Positions 22,393 to 34,830 of a stretch of DNA of 64,000 nucleotides are shown here, piece after piece. The translations under genes were made by a program, and so were the position numbers. The notes beneath the pieces were generated by a model, which worked only from the letters and a program-made list of their open reading frames with translations, did not search any database and was not told where the DNA came from. This DNA comes from Phaseolus vulgaris (taxonomy: Eukaryota > Streptophyta > Magnoliopsida > Fabales > Fabaceae), in contig NC_023751.2 of the NCBI RefSeq assembly GCF_000499845.2, positions 27,885,862-27,949,861 of the forward strand, read 5' to 3'. The stretch's first letter is position 1, and each line of letters begins with the position of its first letter.

Positions 22393-24019
22393 ATGTCTGA
22401 GTTTAATGTGCTTTTTGCTGAAGGATCTGCTGTTAATAGACCACCTATGTTCAATGGAATGAATTATGCATTTTGGAAAGTTAGAATGAGAATTTTCATG
22501 GAATCATTGATGCATTAATTTGGGAAGCTGTGGTCATGGACCTTATGTGCCAATGCAGGTTGTCAAGGATGAAAAGTGGTAAAGCCAAGATCAGAATGGA
22601 ATGAGACCGAAAGGAGGAAGGCTCAACATGATCTTGTGGCCAAGAACATCATAACCTCTGCATTGACAATGGATGAGTTCTTCAGGATATCCAATGTAAG
22701 TCAGCTAAGGAGATGTGGGAAGTCTTAGAAGTGACTCATGAGGTACTGAAGATGTGAAAGGTCAAGAAACATGCTCTCATCCAAGAATATGAATGTTCAG
22801 AATGCAACCCGAGGAGAGCATTGCTGATGTGCAGAAAGGTTCACCATATTGTGAATCACCTCACTGGCTTGGGAAAAGAATTTGACAGAGAGGAACTCAA
22901 CAAAGATATTGAAGTGCCTCGACAGAAGCTGGCAACCAAAGGTGACTGCCATCTCTGAAAGCCGTGATCTGTCAAATTGGGAACTGCTGCACTGTTTGGA
23001 AAGCTAATGGAGCATGAGCTAGAGAAAAGAAGAGCAGGAAACAACAGAGAGAAAACCCAAAGGTCTTGCACTGAAAGCAACTGAAGATGAGATCAAGGAA
23101 GAAAAAGAAGATGCTGAAGATGATGAACAATCACCTTCTTACAAAAAGATTCAGCAAATTCCTGAGGAAGAAAAGCAAAAATAGGAACCAGCAGAAAAGA
23201 AGGTATCCTAAACCCAATGATTCAAATTCCTCTAAATATACTTGCTTTGGCTGTGGCAAAACAGGGCATATCAAAACAGATTGTCCAGACAATCAACAAG
23301 GACAAATCTGCCAGCAAGAAATTGAAAGGAACAAGGAAGAAGAGCTACATCTCATGGGAGGAAAATGAAGTATCTCAACCAGCAGCTCTTCAACAGAAGA
23401 TGAGGAAACAATTTGTGCTTCATGATGAAGGATGAGGAGTCAAGCTCTGATTCAGTAAGTAATTTTTCTGTGATTCTGATAACTATGATGATTTGCTTGC
23501 TGCTTCAAGGAAACACATGATGAAGCAAATAGGCTAGCTGTAATATGCAATAAGCTGCAAAAGGTAAATAATGTGCTTGCACCTAAAGTAAAAACACTTG
23601 AGGAAGAATTGCATAAGGCCAAAACAGATTTGGTAAGCCTTGAACTAACATGCTTGCATGCCTCTATTAAAACCTGTGAAAACTGCAAAAAATTGGAAAA
23701 ACAAGTGGAGTATTTGCTGAAAACCCTTTCCAATTTCACCAAGGGAAGAGAAAACCTTGAGTCTCTCCTTGGCTCACAGAATGCTGTTTTCAATAAGAAT
23801 GGACTTGGTTATACCCCTGGAAATGTAACCAATGTCAAAAAGCTTTCAAGTTTTTTTGTTCCAGCAAAATCAGTTTTTTCAGCTTTTAACAGTGGCAAAA
23901 AGGCATCTCATGTAACCTGTTTTTACTGCATGAAATCTGGTCATACATCTAGGTCTTGCATTGCTAGAAAGCATCTTGTCCTAAGAACTTAGCAAAATGG
24001 CTACCAAAGAGAAGGTTAA
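22393..24019 (+). pseudogene. Copia gag, copia2, many small deletions
   Basis: Homologous along its whole length to the copia1 gag, with both zinc knuckles present (about 23243 and 23920). Between 22500 and 23500 the frame is broken by numerous one- or two-base losses (for example GAATCATTGATG for GAATCCATTGATG), while substitutions are few. From 23573 to 23992 it is open again. Either it decayed mainly by small deletions or it is poorly polished long-read sequence. Confidence 0.85.
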
Positions 24020-24080
24020 TCTGTGCTGGACCCTATACTGAAAAGGGTACCATTTGTATCATTTTTATTCTGTTTTGCAG

Positions 24081-27000
24081 ATTGGAAGCAAGAAAAATCA
24101 GTGGTACTTGGACAGTGGCTGTTCCAAGCATATGACTGGAGATCTTACAAAGTTCACTAGCTTGAAGCTCAAAGCAGAAGGACATGTAACCTATGGTGAT
24201 AATAACCGAGGGAGGATTTTGGGCAGAGGCACTGTTGGAACAGGGAACTCAACAACCATTGAGAATGTGCTTATGTAGAAGGACTCAAGCATAGTCTTCT
24301 CAGCATAAGTCAGCTTTGTGACAAAGGATACAAGTGAATTTTGAGTCAAAGGCTGCACAATCTCAAGTAATTCATCTAGTAAGGTACTGTTTACTGGTAA
24401 GAGAGTGAATAACATTATTGTTGAATATCATGGAAACTAACTCTTCAAATGAGTGTTTGCTGTCCAGAAGTGATGAGTCTTGGTTGTGGCACAGGAGGTT
24501 AGCTCACATACACACAAATCACTTGAATAAATTGAAATCTAAAGATTTAGTTTCTGGTTTACCTAACATTAAATTTCAGGATAACAGGCTTTGTGATGCT
24601 TGTGTGAAAGGTAAACAAATCAAATCCTCTTTCAAGTTAAAGGATATTGTCTCTACAAAAAATCCATTGGATGTGTTACATATGGACTTATTTGGTCCAT
24701 CTAGAGTTGCTAGCTTGGCTGGAAATTTGTATGCTTTAGTTGTTGTGGATGATTACTCTAGATTTACATGGACTATTTCTTGCACATAAACATGATGCTT
24801 ATTCACTTTTAAGAAATTAGCAAAATTCTGCAAAATGAAAATGGTTGCTGCATAAATCAATTCGAAGTGATCATGGGGGAGAGTTTCAAAATGCTAAGTT
24901 TGAGAGGTTCTGTGAGAAGCATGGGATACTCATACCTTTTCAGCCCCTAGGACACCCAACAAAATGGTGTAGTTGAAAGGAAAAATAGATCATTAGAGGA
25001 ACTAGCTAGAACTATGTTAAATGAATCTAAGCTTCCTAAGTATTTTTGGGCTGATGCAGTTATACTGGCTTATGTGTTAAATAGGACCTTAATAAGACCA
25101 ATTCTTAAGAAAACCCCATATGAATTGTATAAGGGCAGAAAACCTAGTGTGAGCCACCTTAGAGTATTTGGGTGTAAATGCTTTGTATTGAATAATGGCA
25201 AAGAAAATCTTGGTAAGTTTGATGCTAAATCTGATGAAGGTGTGCACATTGGTTATGCTTTGAATGGTCATGCATATAGAGTCTTCAATAAAAGGTTGCT
25301 CATAGTAGAAGAATCAATGCATGTTGTTTTTGATGAAACTGATCAGCATATCTAAAACTGCTGATGACCTTGACAGTAATGAATTTAAATCTGTTTTAAA
25401 TCAAAATGAATCGATTCATTTTGATACTGCTGATACACATGCTATACAAGAATCTACTGCAGCTGCAGGTTTGCCAAAAGAGTGGAAAACCCCAAGAGAC
25501 TTAACCCTTGATAATGTCATTGGGAACATTGAGAAAGGAGTGTCAACTAGAAAATCCTTGAACAATTTCTGTGAAGCAATGGCCTTTGTATCTCAAGTTG
25601 AACCCAAGAATTTGAATGAAGCTCTCAAGGACAGCAACTGGATTTTAGCTATGCAAGAGGAACTGAATCAATTTGCTCTTAATGAGGTCTGGACTCTTGT
25701 TCCTAGAATACCTGAGATGAATAAAACAAAATGGGTATTTAGAAACAAGATGGATGAGCATGGAGTGATCACCAGAAACAAGGCTAGGCTGTAGCTAAAG
25801 GGTACAATCAAGAAGAAGGAATAGACTATGATGAGACATATGCACCAGTGGCTCGGTTAGAAGCTGTTAGATTGCTGCTTGCCTTCTCCTGCATCAAAAG
25901 TTATTTCAAATGGATGTGAAGAGTGCCTTTCTAAATGGTTATATAAATGAAGAGGTATTTGTTTCACAACCACCAGGTTTTGAAGACCATCAACATCCAG
26001 AATATGTGTTCAAACTCCAAAAGGCTCTCTATGGACTCAAGCAAGCTCCTAGGCAATGGTATGAGAGGCTAAGTGATTTTCTCACCTCAAGGCTATGACA
26101 GAGGCACATCAGATAAGACCTTGTTCATTAAGAAGAAAGGAGATGACTCAATTCTAGTACAAGTATATGTGGATGACATCATTTTTGGATCAAACAATGG
26201 AGAATTGTGTGAAGCTTTCGTGAAAGTCATGAAGAGTGAGTTTGAAATGTCAATGATGGGTGAGTTGAACTATTTTCTAGGCTTGCAGGTCAAACAACTC
26301 AAGGATGGCATTTTCTTAAGTCAAGCTAAGTATTGCAAGGATCTGCTGAAGAAATTTGAAATGGACAAGTGTAAACCAATCAGCACACCCTTCTCAACAA
26401 GCTGTCATTTGGATCATGATGAAGCTGGAATTTCTGTTGATGAAACCAAATACAGAGGACTCATAGGATCACTACTGTATCTCACTGCCAAGGCCAGATA
26501 TAATGTTTGCAGTGTGCATGTGTGCAAGGTTTCAATCTGCTCCTAAAGAATCACACTACAATGCTGTCAAAAGGATTTTGAAGTATTTGCAAGGAACTAA
26601 AGAAGTTGGCTTGTGGTATCCAGGTAACATTTCATTAAGCTTAACTGGATATTCTGATTCAGATTTTGCAGGTTGCAAAATTGATAGGAAGAGCACAAGT
26701 GGAACCTGTCATTTGCTTGGATCAAGCTTGATCTCATGGCAATGCAAAAAGCAGGCTTGTGTAGCTCTTCCACTGCTGAAGCAGAATACATTGCAGCAGG
26801 GAGTTGCTGTGCTCAAACTATATGGCTAAGACAACAATTGAATGATTTTGGTATCTTACTTAACCATATACCTCTGCTGTGTGATAATACAAGTGCAATC
26901 AACTTAACCAAAAATCCTGTCATGCATTCAAGAACCAAACACATTGAAATTAGGCATCATTTTCTAAGGGAACACATATCTAATGGAACATGTGATATTA

Positions 27001-27113
27001 AGTTCATTGGTACTGATTTACAACTTGCTGATTTGTTCACAAAACCATTAGCCAAAGATAGGTTTAATTTTCTGCTTAATGAATTGGGTATTATAAATGT
27101 CAATTGTGCCTAG
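24081..27113 (+). pseudogene. Copia pol, copia2, broken by small deletions
   Basis: Same domain order as copia1: protease (YLDSGCSKHMTGD), integrase finger and catalytic core, reverse transcriptase with YVDDIIFGS near 26166, and RNase H ending ADLFTKPLAKDRF. Breaks occur near 24270, 24330, 24775-24960, 25790, 25900, 26090, 26490 and 26765. Nearly all are one- to few-base losses, and nearly all are intact in copia1. Confidence 0.85.
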
Positions 27114-27427
27114 CAGTGAAAAATTAAATCTGTTTATTCGTAATTGAATGTGTTTATTTTCTGCACTGATATGCATTGATGACTAGGAAAGAGAAATTCT
27201 GATCTTTGACTGCTTGACTGACTTAGTGGGCATTAACCTCTGTACCTTTGACGGTTTTGGTCATGGTTATGTAACCGATTTGATGGTTTGGGTGCTCAAT
27301 AAGAATTTGAGTGTATGCATCGTGACCCTAAATATTTGGTGCATTTTCAAAGATTCTCTGCACAAATTCAGAGCATAAAATCTTCATGCATATCCACTCA
27401 TAACTGCCATATCAATCCATTTATTCT

Positions 27428-27436
27428 CTATAAATC
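27428..27436 (+). promoter_or_regulatory. Internal TATA box upstream of the third ORF, copia2
   Basis: CTATAAATC, 88 bases before the ATG at 27516; same spacing as in copia1. Confidence 0.4.
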
Positions 27437-27515
27437 TGTGTGAATACTTGCTACCCACATTGGCCATTCTCTTTCTATTCTCACCATTTGAAACAAGAAA
27501 AGAATTCAGGTTACC

Positions 27516-28646
27516 ATGGCTTCGTCTTCAAGACAAAAACAGAAAGGCAAGGGAAAGCAAACCACTTCTCAAGGTGTGTTAGAAGGTTGGTTCGCTGGAA
27601 ATGAAGAAGGCATCAATGCCTACATTCATGAGACAAGCAGGAAGCAGATCAACATACCCAAGGTGCTGGATTTCAACTGGCTGAAATCTGAAAAACTGGT
27701 AGAAACAAGGGCTGTGTTGAAGCACCAGAAACTGAAAAAGATGCTGGAATTAACGGGTAATGTTATCCTGACTTGGTTAAGGTGTTTTATACTAACCTCA
27801 CATTGGATGGAAGAATGTTGTCTCTTATGTGAAAGGGACAAGATGAAGATCACAAGTGAGGTGTGGAATTCTGTGGCTGGAATAAAATATGCTGGACTGA
27901 AAGTAGGAAAGGAAATACCAGTGGAATTTCAGAATTCAACAAGCTGCAATATTAAAAAGTTGCATGAGGAATCCTACAGAGATAAACAGGTTCCATGCAG
28001 GGCATTTGAACCTCACTCCACGTCTAGTTGCATACATCATAGCATGGCAACTGATTCCAAGAGGACAAACCATGCTGTTACATGAAGAGGATCTCATTCT
28101 CCTATATTGCATCATGAACCAGATTAAGGTAAACTGGGTGTTCATTGTCAATGAACACATGCTCAAGTCAAAAAGGTTGGCTGATTACGATTTCCCTATG
28201 CTATTCTTGTTTCCAAATTAATTGATTACTTTGGTATTGATGTTACAAATGAGAGAAATGACCCTATCAAAGCTGTAAGTGAGATTGATACTTCAACTCT
28301 CACCAAAATGGGTTTTCACAAAATTGAAAACAAGTGGGTGGTTCTCAAGGAGAAGGACCTCAAGCAGAACATGAGGATGAGGATGAAGCTATTCCTATGG
28401 ATGATGACTCACCTGCTACCCAATCTGAACATGAGGAAGTTGCTGCAAATGCCATAGTTGCCTATCAAGTCCAGAATACCGTGGAGAACCAATGTCTATG
28501 TTTGAGAGGCAAGTGTATGTCTTGATGTCATGTCTGCAGAACAAAGGGCACACTTTGAGGCTACTCATGCAAGGTTCCAACACCTTGATGATCAGATTGA
28601 AGGAGTTCAGGCACAACTTGCAGAGCTTTACTACAAGGATCAGTAG
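27516..28646 (+). pseudogene. Third (post-pol) ORF of copia2, frameshifted
   Basis: The N-terminal half is better preserved than in copia1 (MASSSRQKQKGKGK to about residue 80 in one frame, and further in shifting frames). A basic start is followed by the WFAGNEEGINAYIHE region, then the helical middle, the acidic stretch (EHEDEDEAIPMDDD) and the LAELYYKD end. Function is unknown, as for copia1. Frameshifts are short losses at runs. Confidence 0.65.
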
Positions 28647-28972
28647 TTTTCTGTTTTTAATGCTTTCTTTATCAGTTTTCAAGTTTCTGTAATGCTGAAC
28701 AATTTGGTTTTATGTTTCTGAACTATTATGATTGTGATTTCTGCTTTATATCCCTTTATTCCCTATGCTTATATGCTGTTTGATGAATCCAAAGGGGGAG
28801 AAAAATAGCTCACCATGCTAGGTGAAGCTAGCTGAAACAGGGAGTTAATTCTGCACTTTTAAACCTATTCATATGCTATGCAATACTGCTGTTTCTGGTT
28901 ATAATGCTGGTTGCAGTAGGTACAATTCTGGTTTAAAATCTGTGAGGTTAGCTATGGGGATTTGTCTCCATC

Positions 28973-28986
28973 AAACAGGGGGAGAT
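28973..28986 (+). other. Polypurine tract before LTR C
   Basis: AAACAGGGGGAGAT directly before the LTR start, as at 20685. Confidence 0.85.
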
Positions 28987-30569
28987 TGTTGAAGATGGTT
29001 GCTGCCCCTTCAAGATTGTGTTTGATGAAGACTTTATGTACATTTCATGTATATTTTGCTTTGCTTTAAGTGTGTCTTAGGTAGTGCTTAGAGGTTGTCT
29101 AAGAGTGGGCTTTTTGCTGAGTAACTCACCTCATAACCACTGGCCATGTGATAAGAACAAGCATAAGTTTTCTTAAACTGTTTTTCACATGTTTTACAAA
29201 AAACACGTTTACTGCATAAAAATAAATCTGTTCTTTTCTAAATAAACAGATTCATTTTTACACTGATGCCTTGGCTAAGTCTTGTGAAAATTAGATTTTG
29301 TGCATCAGGTATTTTGACTAAGTCTTCTTCTTTCAAAACGACTGTTTTAAATAGTTAAACTTTCTCTGTTTTCGTTTTGAAAAATAAATCTGTTCATCTG
29401 TAAATGAATAGATTCTTTTTGTCTCTGGTGCCATGTCAAGCTTAAACGTTTTTCAGTTTTATCTCAGCACCAGAATGGTTGACTAAGTCTCCTCACTTAA
29501 CAAATTCTCTAACTGCTTTTGAAAATAAATCTGTTCATTTTATTTTCAATCTGTTCATTTTATAACAGCTTTAACTGTTTTTCAAAATTCTGTTATAAGT
29601 TGGTTTTCTATAAAATGAAAACTTGTTTCTGAGTTTAAAATCGTTCATACATTTGCAAAAACAAGTTTTACAGCAGAGAATTAAGAGTTTACAAAGGATT
29701 AGCATTTGTTCTTCAAAGATTTCGAAAATCACAAAGTGCTTGTTCTTGGTTTGGTTCCAAAAGCTTGGTGTGAGGTGCTGCTACTGTTCTAGCAATCTTG
29801 CCTACTGGTTTAAGGCAGATCTTTGTATCCTCAATCAGGTGTAGTCGTTTCACTTCTCATTTCTTGTAATAGTTTGGTTGAACACTCTTCTTGATAGGTT
29901 TCTTGAAGAGTGTGTGTGAGCTGAAATAGGTTTTTTCAGCAAGAGTACCTAAGTTCTTGTAGGTTTCAAGAACAGTGGGAATTGTGTTGTTGTACTGTGT
30001 TTAGTGAATTTCCACCTGGTTTTGGTGAAGACTGGATGTAGCTCAGTTGAGTGAACCAGTATAACTGCTTGTGTTCATTCTCTCTCATCTCTGCAATTTC
30101 GTTTCTGCATAATTGATAAAACAGCAAAGAAATAAATCTGTTCAATTCAAAATAAATCTGTTCTTTCTGGGCATTGCATACTGTTCTTAATTTCTGAAAA
30201 TGTTGATTCTGATAAGAACATATAATCTGTTAAAAGCCATGGAACATTGATGTGATAGTTGCTCAAGAAATTGTCAAGCTATTAATTGAACCTTAATCAC
30301 TTGCTTGAAATTGAAGGTTTGCTGTTTTGTGTTTCACTGTTTTTCTTCTAATATCGTGTGTGTGCATCTGGAAAATCTATCTGCATAATCTTGTGATTAA
30401 CCTTGCTGTATAAACGCTTTTCAAACAAAAACAGTGCTGAAATAAATCTGTTCATTTTCACATAAATCGATTTATTTTCTGTAAACTGTGTTAAACACTG
30501 TTTCTGCGAGAAAGTTTTAAAAGGTCAATTCACCCCCCCTCTTGAACTTTGGCACTATTAAACCCAACA
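28987..30569 (+). repeat. LTR C (right LTR of copia array)
   Basis: This 1583-bp LTR is shorter and visibly more diverged from LTRs A and B than they are from each other. It ends AAACCCAACA, followed by unrelated Ty3 gag sequence. Confidence 0.9.
29608..29616 (+). promoter_or_regulatory. TATA box of LTR C
   Basis: CTATAAAAT at the conserved LTR position. Confidence 0.5.
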
Positions 30570-31249
30570 TTAGCTACTCTTAGCTTTGAAGAGGGTGCTA
30601 TGCATTGGTGAACTGCTTATTCATGTGATCTCCTTATACATCATTATCCTCCCATCAAGTATTGGAATGAACTCCGTTCTGCTTTGCGTAAAGAATATAT
30701 TCCTTCTTTTTATGATCGTGAGCTCATCAATCAACTTCATTGGTTAACTCAAAAAGAGTTATCTTTTGATCAGTACCCCAGAGGATGAAGTTGCTTTTAT
30801 TACGAGCAAGTATTTGGGAAGAACCTTGCTTAATCATTGCTCGATTTCTCAGTGTACTCAATTTCGATATCTAGGTTCGTGTTGAACTGCTACCGTATCA
30901 TGATCTTAATGGTCTTGTACAAATTTGTATTCGAGTGGAAGATGAACTTCAGCGTAAGATTTCTTTTCGAAGGTCTTCTTCTTATTTCCGTAAATCATTG
31001 TCCAAAGATGTGTTTGGTTTAACTCGACGTTTTCCCAAAGATAGTGAACTCATTAAGCTTCTTGAAAAATCTATCTTCCCTTCTTCTTCCAAGGATTTTA
31101 AGTATGAAAACATCCAATGTTTTACGTGTCTTGAAAAGGGGCACTACTCTTCCCCATAGAAGAGAGCCTTGCTTATTCACCAGCCAGATGATCCTCCACA
31201 ACCACCTTCTCTCGTTCCTTCTGATCCTAAGGATAGCCTCCACAACCCA
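30570..31249 (+). pseudogene. Ty3/gypsy gag fragment
   Basis: Plus-strand translation in shifting frames gives a Ty3 gag core (YYPPIKYWNELRSALRKEYI about 30640; INQLHWLTQKELSFDQY about 30730; VEDELQRKISFRRSSSYF about 30930) and a knuckle-like CFTCLEKGHYSSP (about 31120). It is cut on the left by LTR C and on the right by the truncated LTR at 31250. No LTR or pol of this element is present. Confidence 0.72.
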
Positions 31250-31464
31250 CTAGGTTTCCCTCTTTAGCACCTTCCTAAACACTACTTTATGTATTTTAAT
31301 TTTTTATACAAAAGAAACTACAAAAAGAGAAAACATTTGAAGCCTACTTCCTAACTCTTTAACTTTACTCCTTGTAATCCTTTAAGGTAAAAAGGATGAT
31401 GAGCTAATGTGTCTTTGAGCATCTTCAACTTCAACTTCATTCCTTCTTCTTCTGATCTCCATCA
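31250..31464 (-). repeat. Truncated 3' LTR of chromovirus-like element
   Basis: Matches 57207-57421, the first 215 bases of the 985-bp 5' LTR in element orientation. The remainder is gone at the junction with the gag scrap. Confidence 0.85.
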
Positions 31465-31478
31465 TACTCCCCGAGTTG
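31465..31478 (-). other. Polypurine tract of chromovirus-like element
   Basis: On the minus strand AACTCGGGGAGTA directly precedes the LTR start TGATGGAGATC. Confidence 0.65.
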
Positions 31479-31479
31479 G

Positions 31480-33362
31480 AGAGAATTCAACCACGAATTC
31501 TGAAGACCTACAGAAAAAGGAGTTAGATCACTGATATTAAAGGTATGACTACCAAGAAATGCATCAGGCATATCTAACTCATAAGCATTATCATTAATCC
31601 TCTTTAGACTTGAAAAGGTCCATCACCACGAGGCATAAGTTTGGACTTCCTTTGATTAGGAAAATGATCCTTCCTCAAGTGAAGCCAAACTCATCACCAA
31701 CAACAACAATAATGCTTTTCTCCTTTTGTTGGCATGTTCAACATACTTGCCAACTTCTTCTCAATTCGTAACTGATGTCATTATACAAATCTTTTATAAA
31801 AGAAGCCTTTTCATAAACCATCCTTGCATAATACATCATCAAGTATAGGAATAGGAAGAAGATGAAAAGTGTTAGGGGTCATACACAACCTCAAAAGGAG
31901 AATGGGATGTGGTAGAATTTACTACTCTATTATAAGCAAACTCAACATGTGGTAGTAAATTCTCCCACACCCTTGGATTCTCGGAAATAAAGCATCGCAA
32001 CATTTGACCCAAAGTTCGATTGACCACTTCAATTTGACCATCAGTTTGGGGGTGGCAAGTAGTAGAAAATTACTGCCAAGTTTCCCCCACAAGGTCTTCC
32101 AAAAGTGACTCAAGAACTTGGAATCTCTATTGGATACTATACTTCTAGGAAGTCCATGTAAACGAAGAACTTCCTTAAAGAAGAGATTTGCAATATGACA
32201 CGCATCATCCACTTTGTGGCAAGGAATAAAATGAGCCATTTTTGAAAAACGATCCACTACCACAAAGATGGAATCCTTACCCTTTGATGTCTTAGGTAGT
32301 CCTAAGATGAAATCCATAGAAATATCAACCCAAGGCATTGTAGGGATAAGAAGAGGGGTATATAAACATGGGGTTGCACTCTAGATTTAGCCTTACGACA
32401 TGCAATACATTTATCACACAAGGTATGAACACATTTTCGCATATGAGGCCAAAAGAAATGCTCATGTAAAACATCTAAAGTTTTGGCTACCCCAAAATGT
32501 CCCCTTAATCCACCCTCATGTGCTTCTCTAACAAGAGATTGTCTAATAGAGCTTTGGGGCACACAAAGTCTTTTACCTTTAAAAAGAAACCCATCATGTA
32601 TAAGAAAATCTTTGTGTCCTCCCTTAGCACACTCTTGATAGATAAGAGAAAAATCAAGGTCATCATGATAAAGTTCCTTGATGTGATCAAACCCAAGATA
32701 TTGGGTACCTAAAAGATTGAGCAAGGTATAGCGTCTAGAAAGTGCATCAGCCACAATATTAAGTTTCCTTGCTTGTGTTTGATCACATAAGGAAATTGCT
32801 CAAGAAATTCCACCCACTTAGCATGCCTCTTATTTAGCTTGTTTTGGCTTTTCAAATACTTAGAGATTCATGATCACTATGAAGCACAAATTCTTTAGGA
32901 AAAAGATAATGTTGCCAAGTATACAAAGCATTTCTTTGGTAAAGAAGATCCCGAAATTAAATCAATTTGGTGTTCAATCCCTCTTAAAGGTGGAAGTCCT
33001 TTAGGAGGATCTTGAAACGCATCATGAAATTCCTCTACCAAATTATCCAAACAATGTGGACTATCCTCAAGTTTTCGCCCTCAAGAGGTCTAGGAATAGC
33101 TAAAAAGATAGGATTGTGAGAAACTATTACCTTGTTGACTGCATGGCTAGAGATAAGAAGAGCCTTCTTAGAACTTTTTGTATTTTCACTCTCCCTTTTT
33201 TTCTTTATAAGATTTTGGTCCTCATGGACTTCTCTTGGAGAGAGAGATTTTAATATGACCTTATGTCCATGGAATTCAAAAGAAAGTTTATTGGTAAAGC
33301 CATCATGAAAAACTTTTCTATCAAATTGCCATGGCCTACCCAAAAGAACATGTGTAACTTCC
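31480..33362 (-). pseudogene. Chromovirus-like pol, 3' part (protease end, RNase H, integrase; reverse transcriptase core deleted)
   Basis: On the minus strand 33362-32960 carries the protease end (VTHVLLGRPWQFDRKV) and the linker. Near 32950 the frame jumps from the sequence that precedes reverse transcriptase (EHQIDLI) straight into RNase H ([20 protein letters not shown]), so the catalytic reverse transcriptase is missing. RNase H ends at DALSRR (32750). Integrase has its H-H-C-C finger (HEGGLRGHFG ... CDKCIACRK, 32540-32385) and core ([17 protein letters not shown] where families have VSDRD, so a catalytic Asp is replaced by Asn). A frameshift precedes the catalytic Glu region. The C-terminal end reads to about 31500. 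Confidence 0.82.
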
Positions 33363-34292
33363 TGTACCGCCCAGTTAGTCGGAATTGATGACGTGGCAGC
33401 AAGCAATAATATAGGCGTGTTGAACGGGACACCTGGCTGGCAGAAGGGAAGGGAGTCGGGGGGCTCGTGTGGTCGCCAGTCGTTAAGTTGGCGTGCCCCG
33501 ATCTCTAGCATACCTAAACCGGCGGTCACCAAGTTTGTGTCGTAGACGCCGAGTGTGAACCCAGGCGACAAGGCAATCGGAGATCGCCGAGAGGAGAACA
33601 TCGCCGAAGGATCAGGGAAGCTTGTTCCAGGCTTTCGAAGCAAAGGATGAAGTCGCCAGATGGTCATTCCCTAGCTGGCCAGAGGTTGAGGTCGGGGAGC
33701 AGCTTACCTGAGCATGCACAGTGAAGTAAGTAAAGTAGAATATAATGGCGGCCGGCGAGACCACAGGGAAGGTGTGTATGAAGGCACCCGTACTCGCCAC
33801 ACAGAAGGGATCGCGCTCCAAGGCAGCTACACGCTGAGTTGCTTCCTGCATAAGTAACTTAGTCGAACAGCCTGAAGAGTAAGAGGTGACGCTCAAGTCA
33901 AGGATGCTCCAGATGGTGACACGTGTACAGCTGGATGCGAGCCACGTGTCCAGATGTGTAACTGTCAGGAGAGAGAAAGCACACAGGTATATAAGGATCC
34001 TAACGAACTTCTGAGGTACGCGCGTTTTAGAATACTTCTTTTACGCTTGCGAGAACTTGAGTACGCTGAGAGAGAACATTGCACGGTTCCTGAAGTTCTT
34101 AGTTTTCTCTTAGTATTTTGGTGGTTCAGTCGCTGACTTGGGCGTCGGAGCGCGACCGGCCGCAGCGGCGCCATTCTGTCTTTTGCAGGTTCTTAAGGTG
34201 AATCAAGGTGAAGGACGGAAGCTAGCACGGTGCAAAGTCGATCCAGATTTGACGAGGCAAGGCTCTTGTGTTCTGGTCAACAGGCAGGATCA
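33363..34292 (+). repeat. 5' LTR of Tat element
   Basis: The 930-bp LTR runs TGTACCGCCCAG...GGCAGGATCA. It contains about 105 bases near its start that the 3' LTR lacks. Confidence 0.9.
33987..33996 (+). promoter_or_regulatory. TATA box of Tat 5' LTR
   Basis: GTATATAAGG, conserved at 52767 in the 3' LTR. Confidence 0.65.
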
Positions 34293-34313
34293 TCAGGCGC
34301 CCACCGTGGGGCC
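34293..34313 (+). other. Primer binding site of Tat element
   Basis: AGGCGCCCACCGTGGGGCC follows the LTR directly and matches the site at 3123-3143 apart from a few bases. tRNA not assigned. Confidence 0.7.
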
Positions 34314-34830
34314 GTGTAAAACCTGTCCCCATCCACAACGTGAGTTCTTGGAGTTTCAGTAGTTTCTGTATGGTTGTGTGCTGGTGCAACCATTTTCCGC
34401 CGTTCATTCAAGCTTTGTTCGGTAAATTCGTGTTTTCCACCGTTCGTCCGAGTTTTGTTCAATGAATTCGAGGTTTCTACCTTTTGTCTGATTTTTACTC
34501 GGCGGAGTGAGGTTTTCCACCGTTCGTTCAAGCTTTCGATCGGTTTTCTTGGAGTTTCTTGCCGTTCGCGCGGTTTTCAATCGGTCGTTTGGTGTGTTTC
34601 TGTTCGATTGCATTTTTGGTTAGGGAATCAGGGGCTTGCTGGAGAAGTGGTGGTTTTGAGGTGAAGTTGCAAGTTTCTGTGAAGGTTTCGACGTCCGAGT
34701 CTATCGGCGTGCTGTTGCAGTTGCGTTTGCGGAGGTCTTAGGGAGTTTTAGGACTTCTAACCGGTTGTTTGTTGGATCGATCGTTGTTGAAGGAGATTTT
34801 GTTCGTCGAACTTTGGTTTGCTGAGTGTTC
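34314..34830 (+). other. Leader of Tat element
   Basis: About 500 bases of untranslated leader, rich in TTTTC/GTTCG-like words. Small open frames in it overlap on both strands and show no recognisable domain. Confidence 0.6.

Larger units (their letters stand above)
12279..30569 (+). mobile_element. Ty1/copia double element: LTR-copia1-LTR-copia2-LTR
   Basis: Two full-length internal regions share a middle LTR. The left flank (GAAGA, in the old copia reverse transcriptase) and right flank (TTAGC, in a Ty3 gag scrap) do not match, so the array does not stand in a single target site. The pattern fits recombination between the right LTR of one insertion and the left LTR of another, with loss of what lay between. 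A third ORF after pol and 1.6-kb LTRs suggest the SIRE/Maximus branch of copia (inference). Confidence 0.88.
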
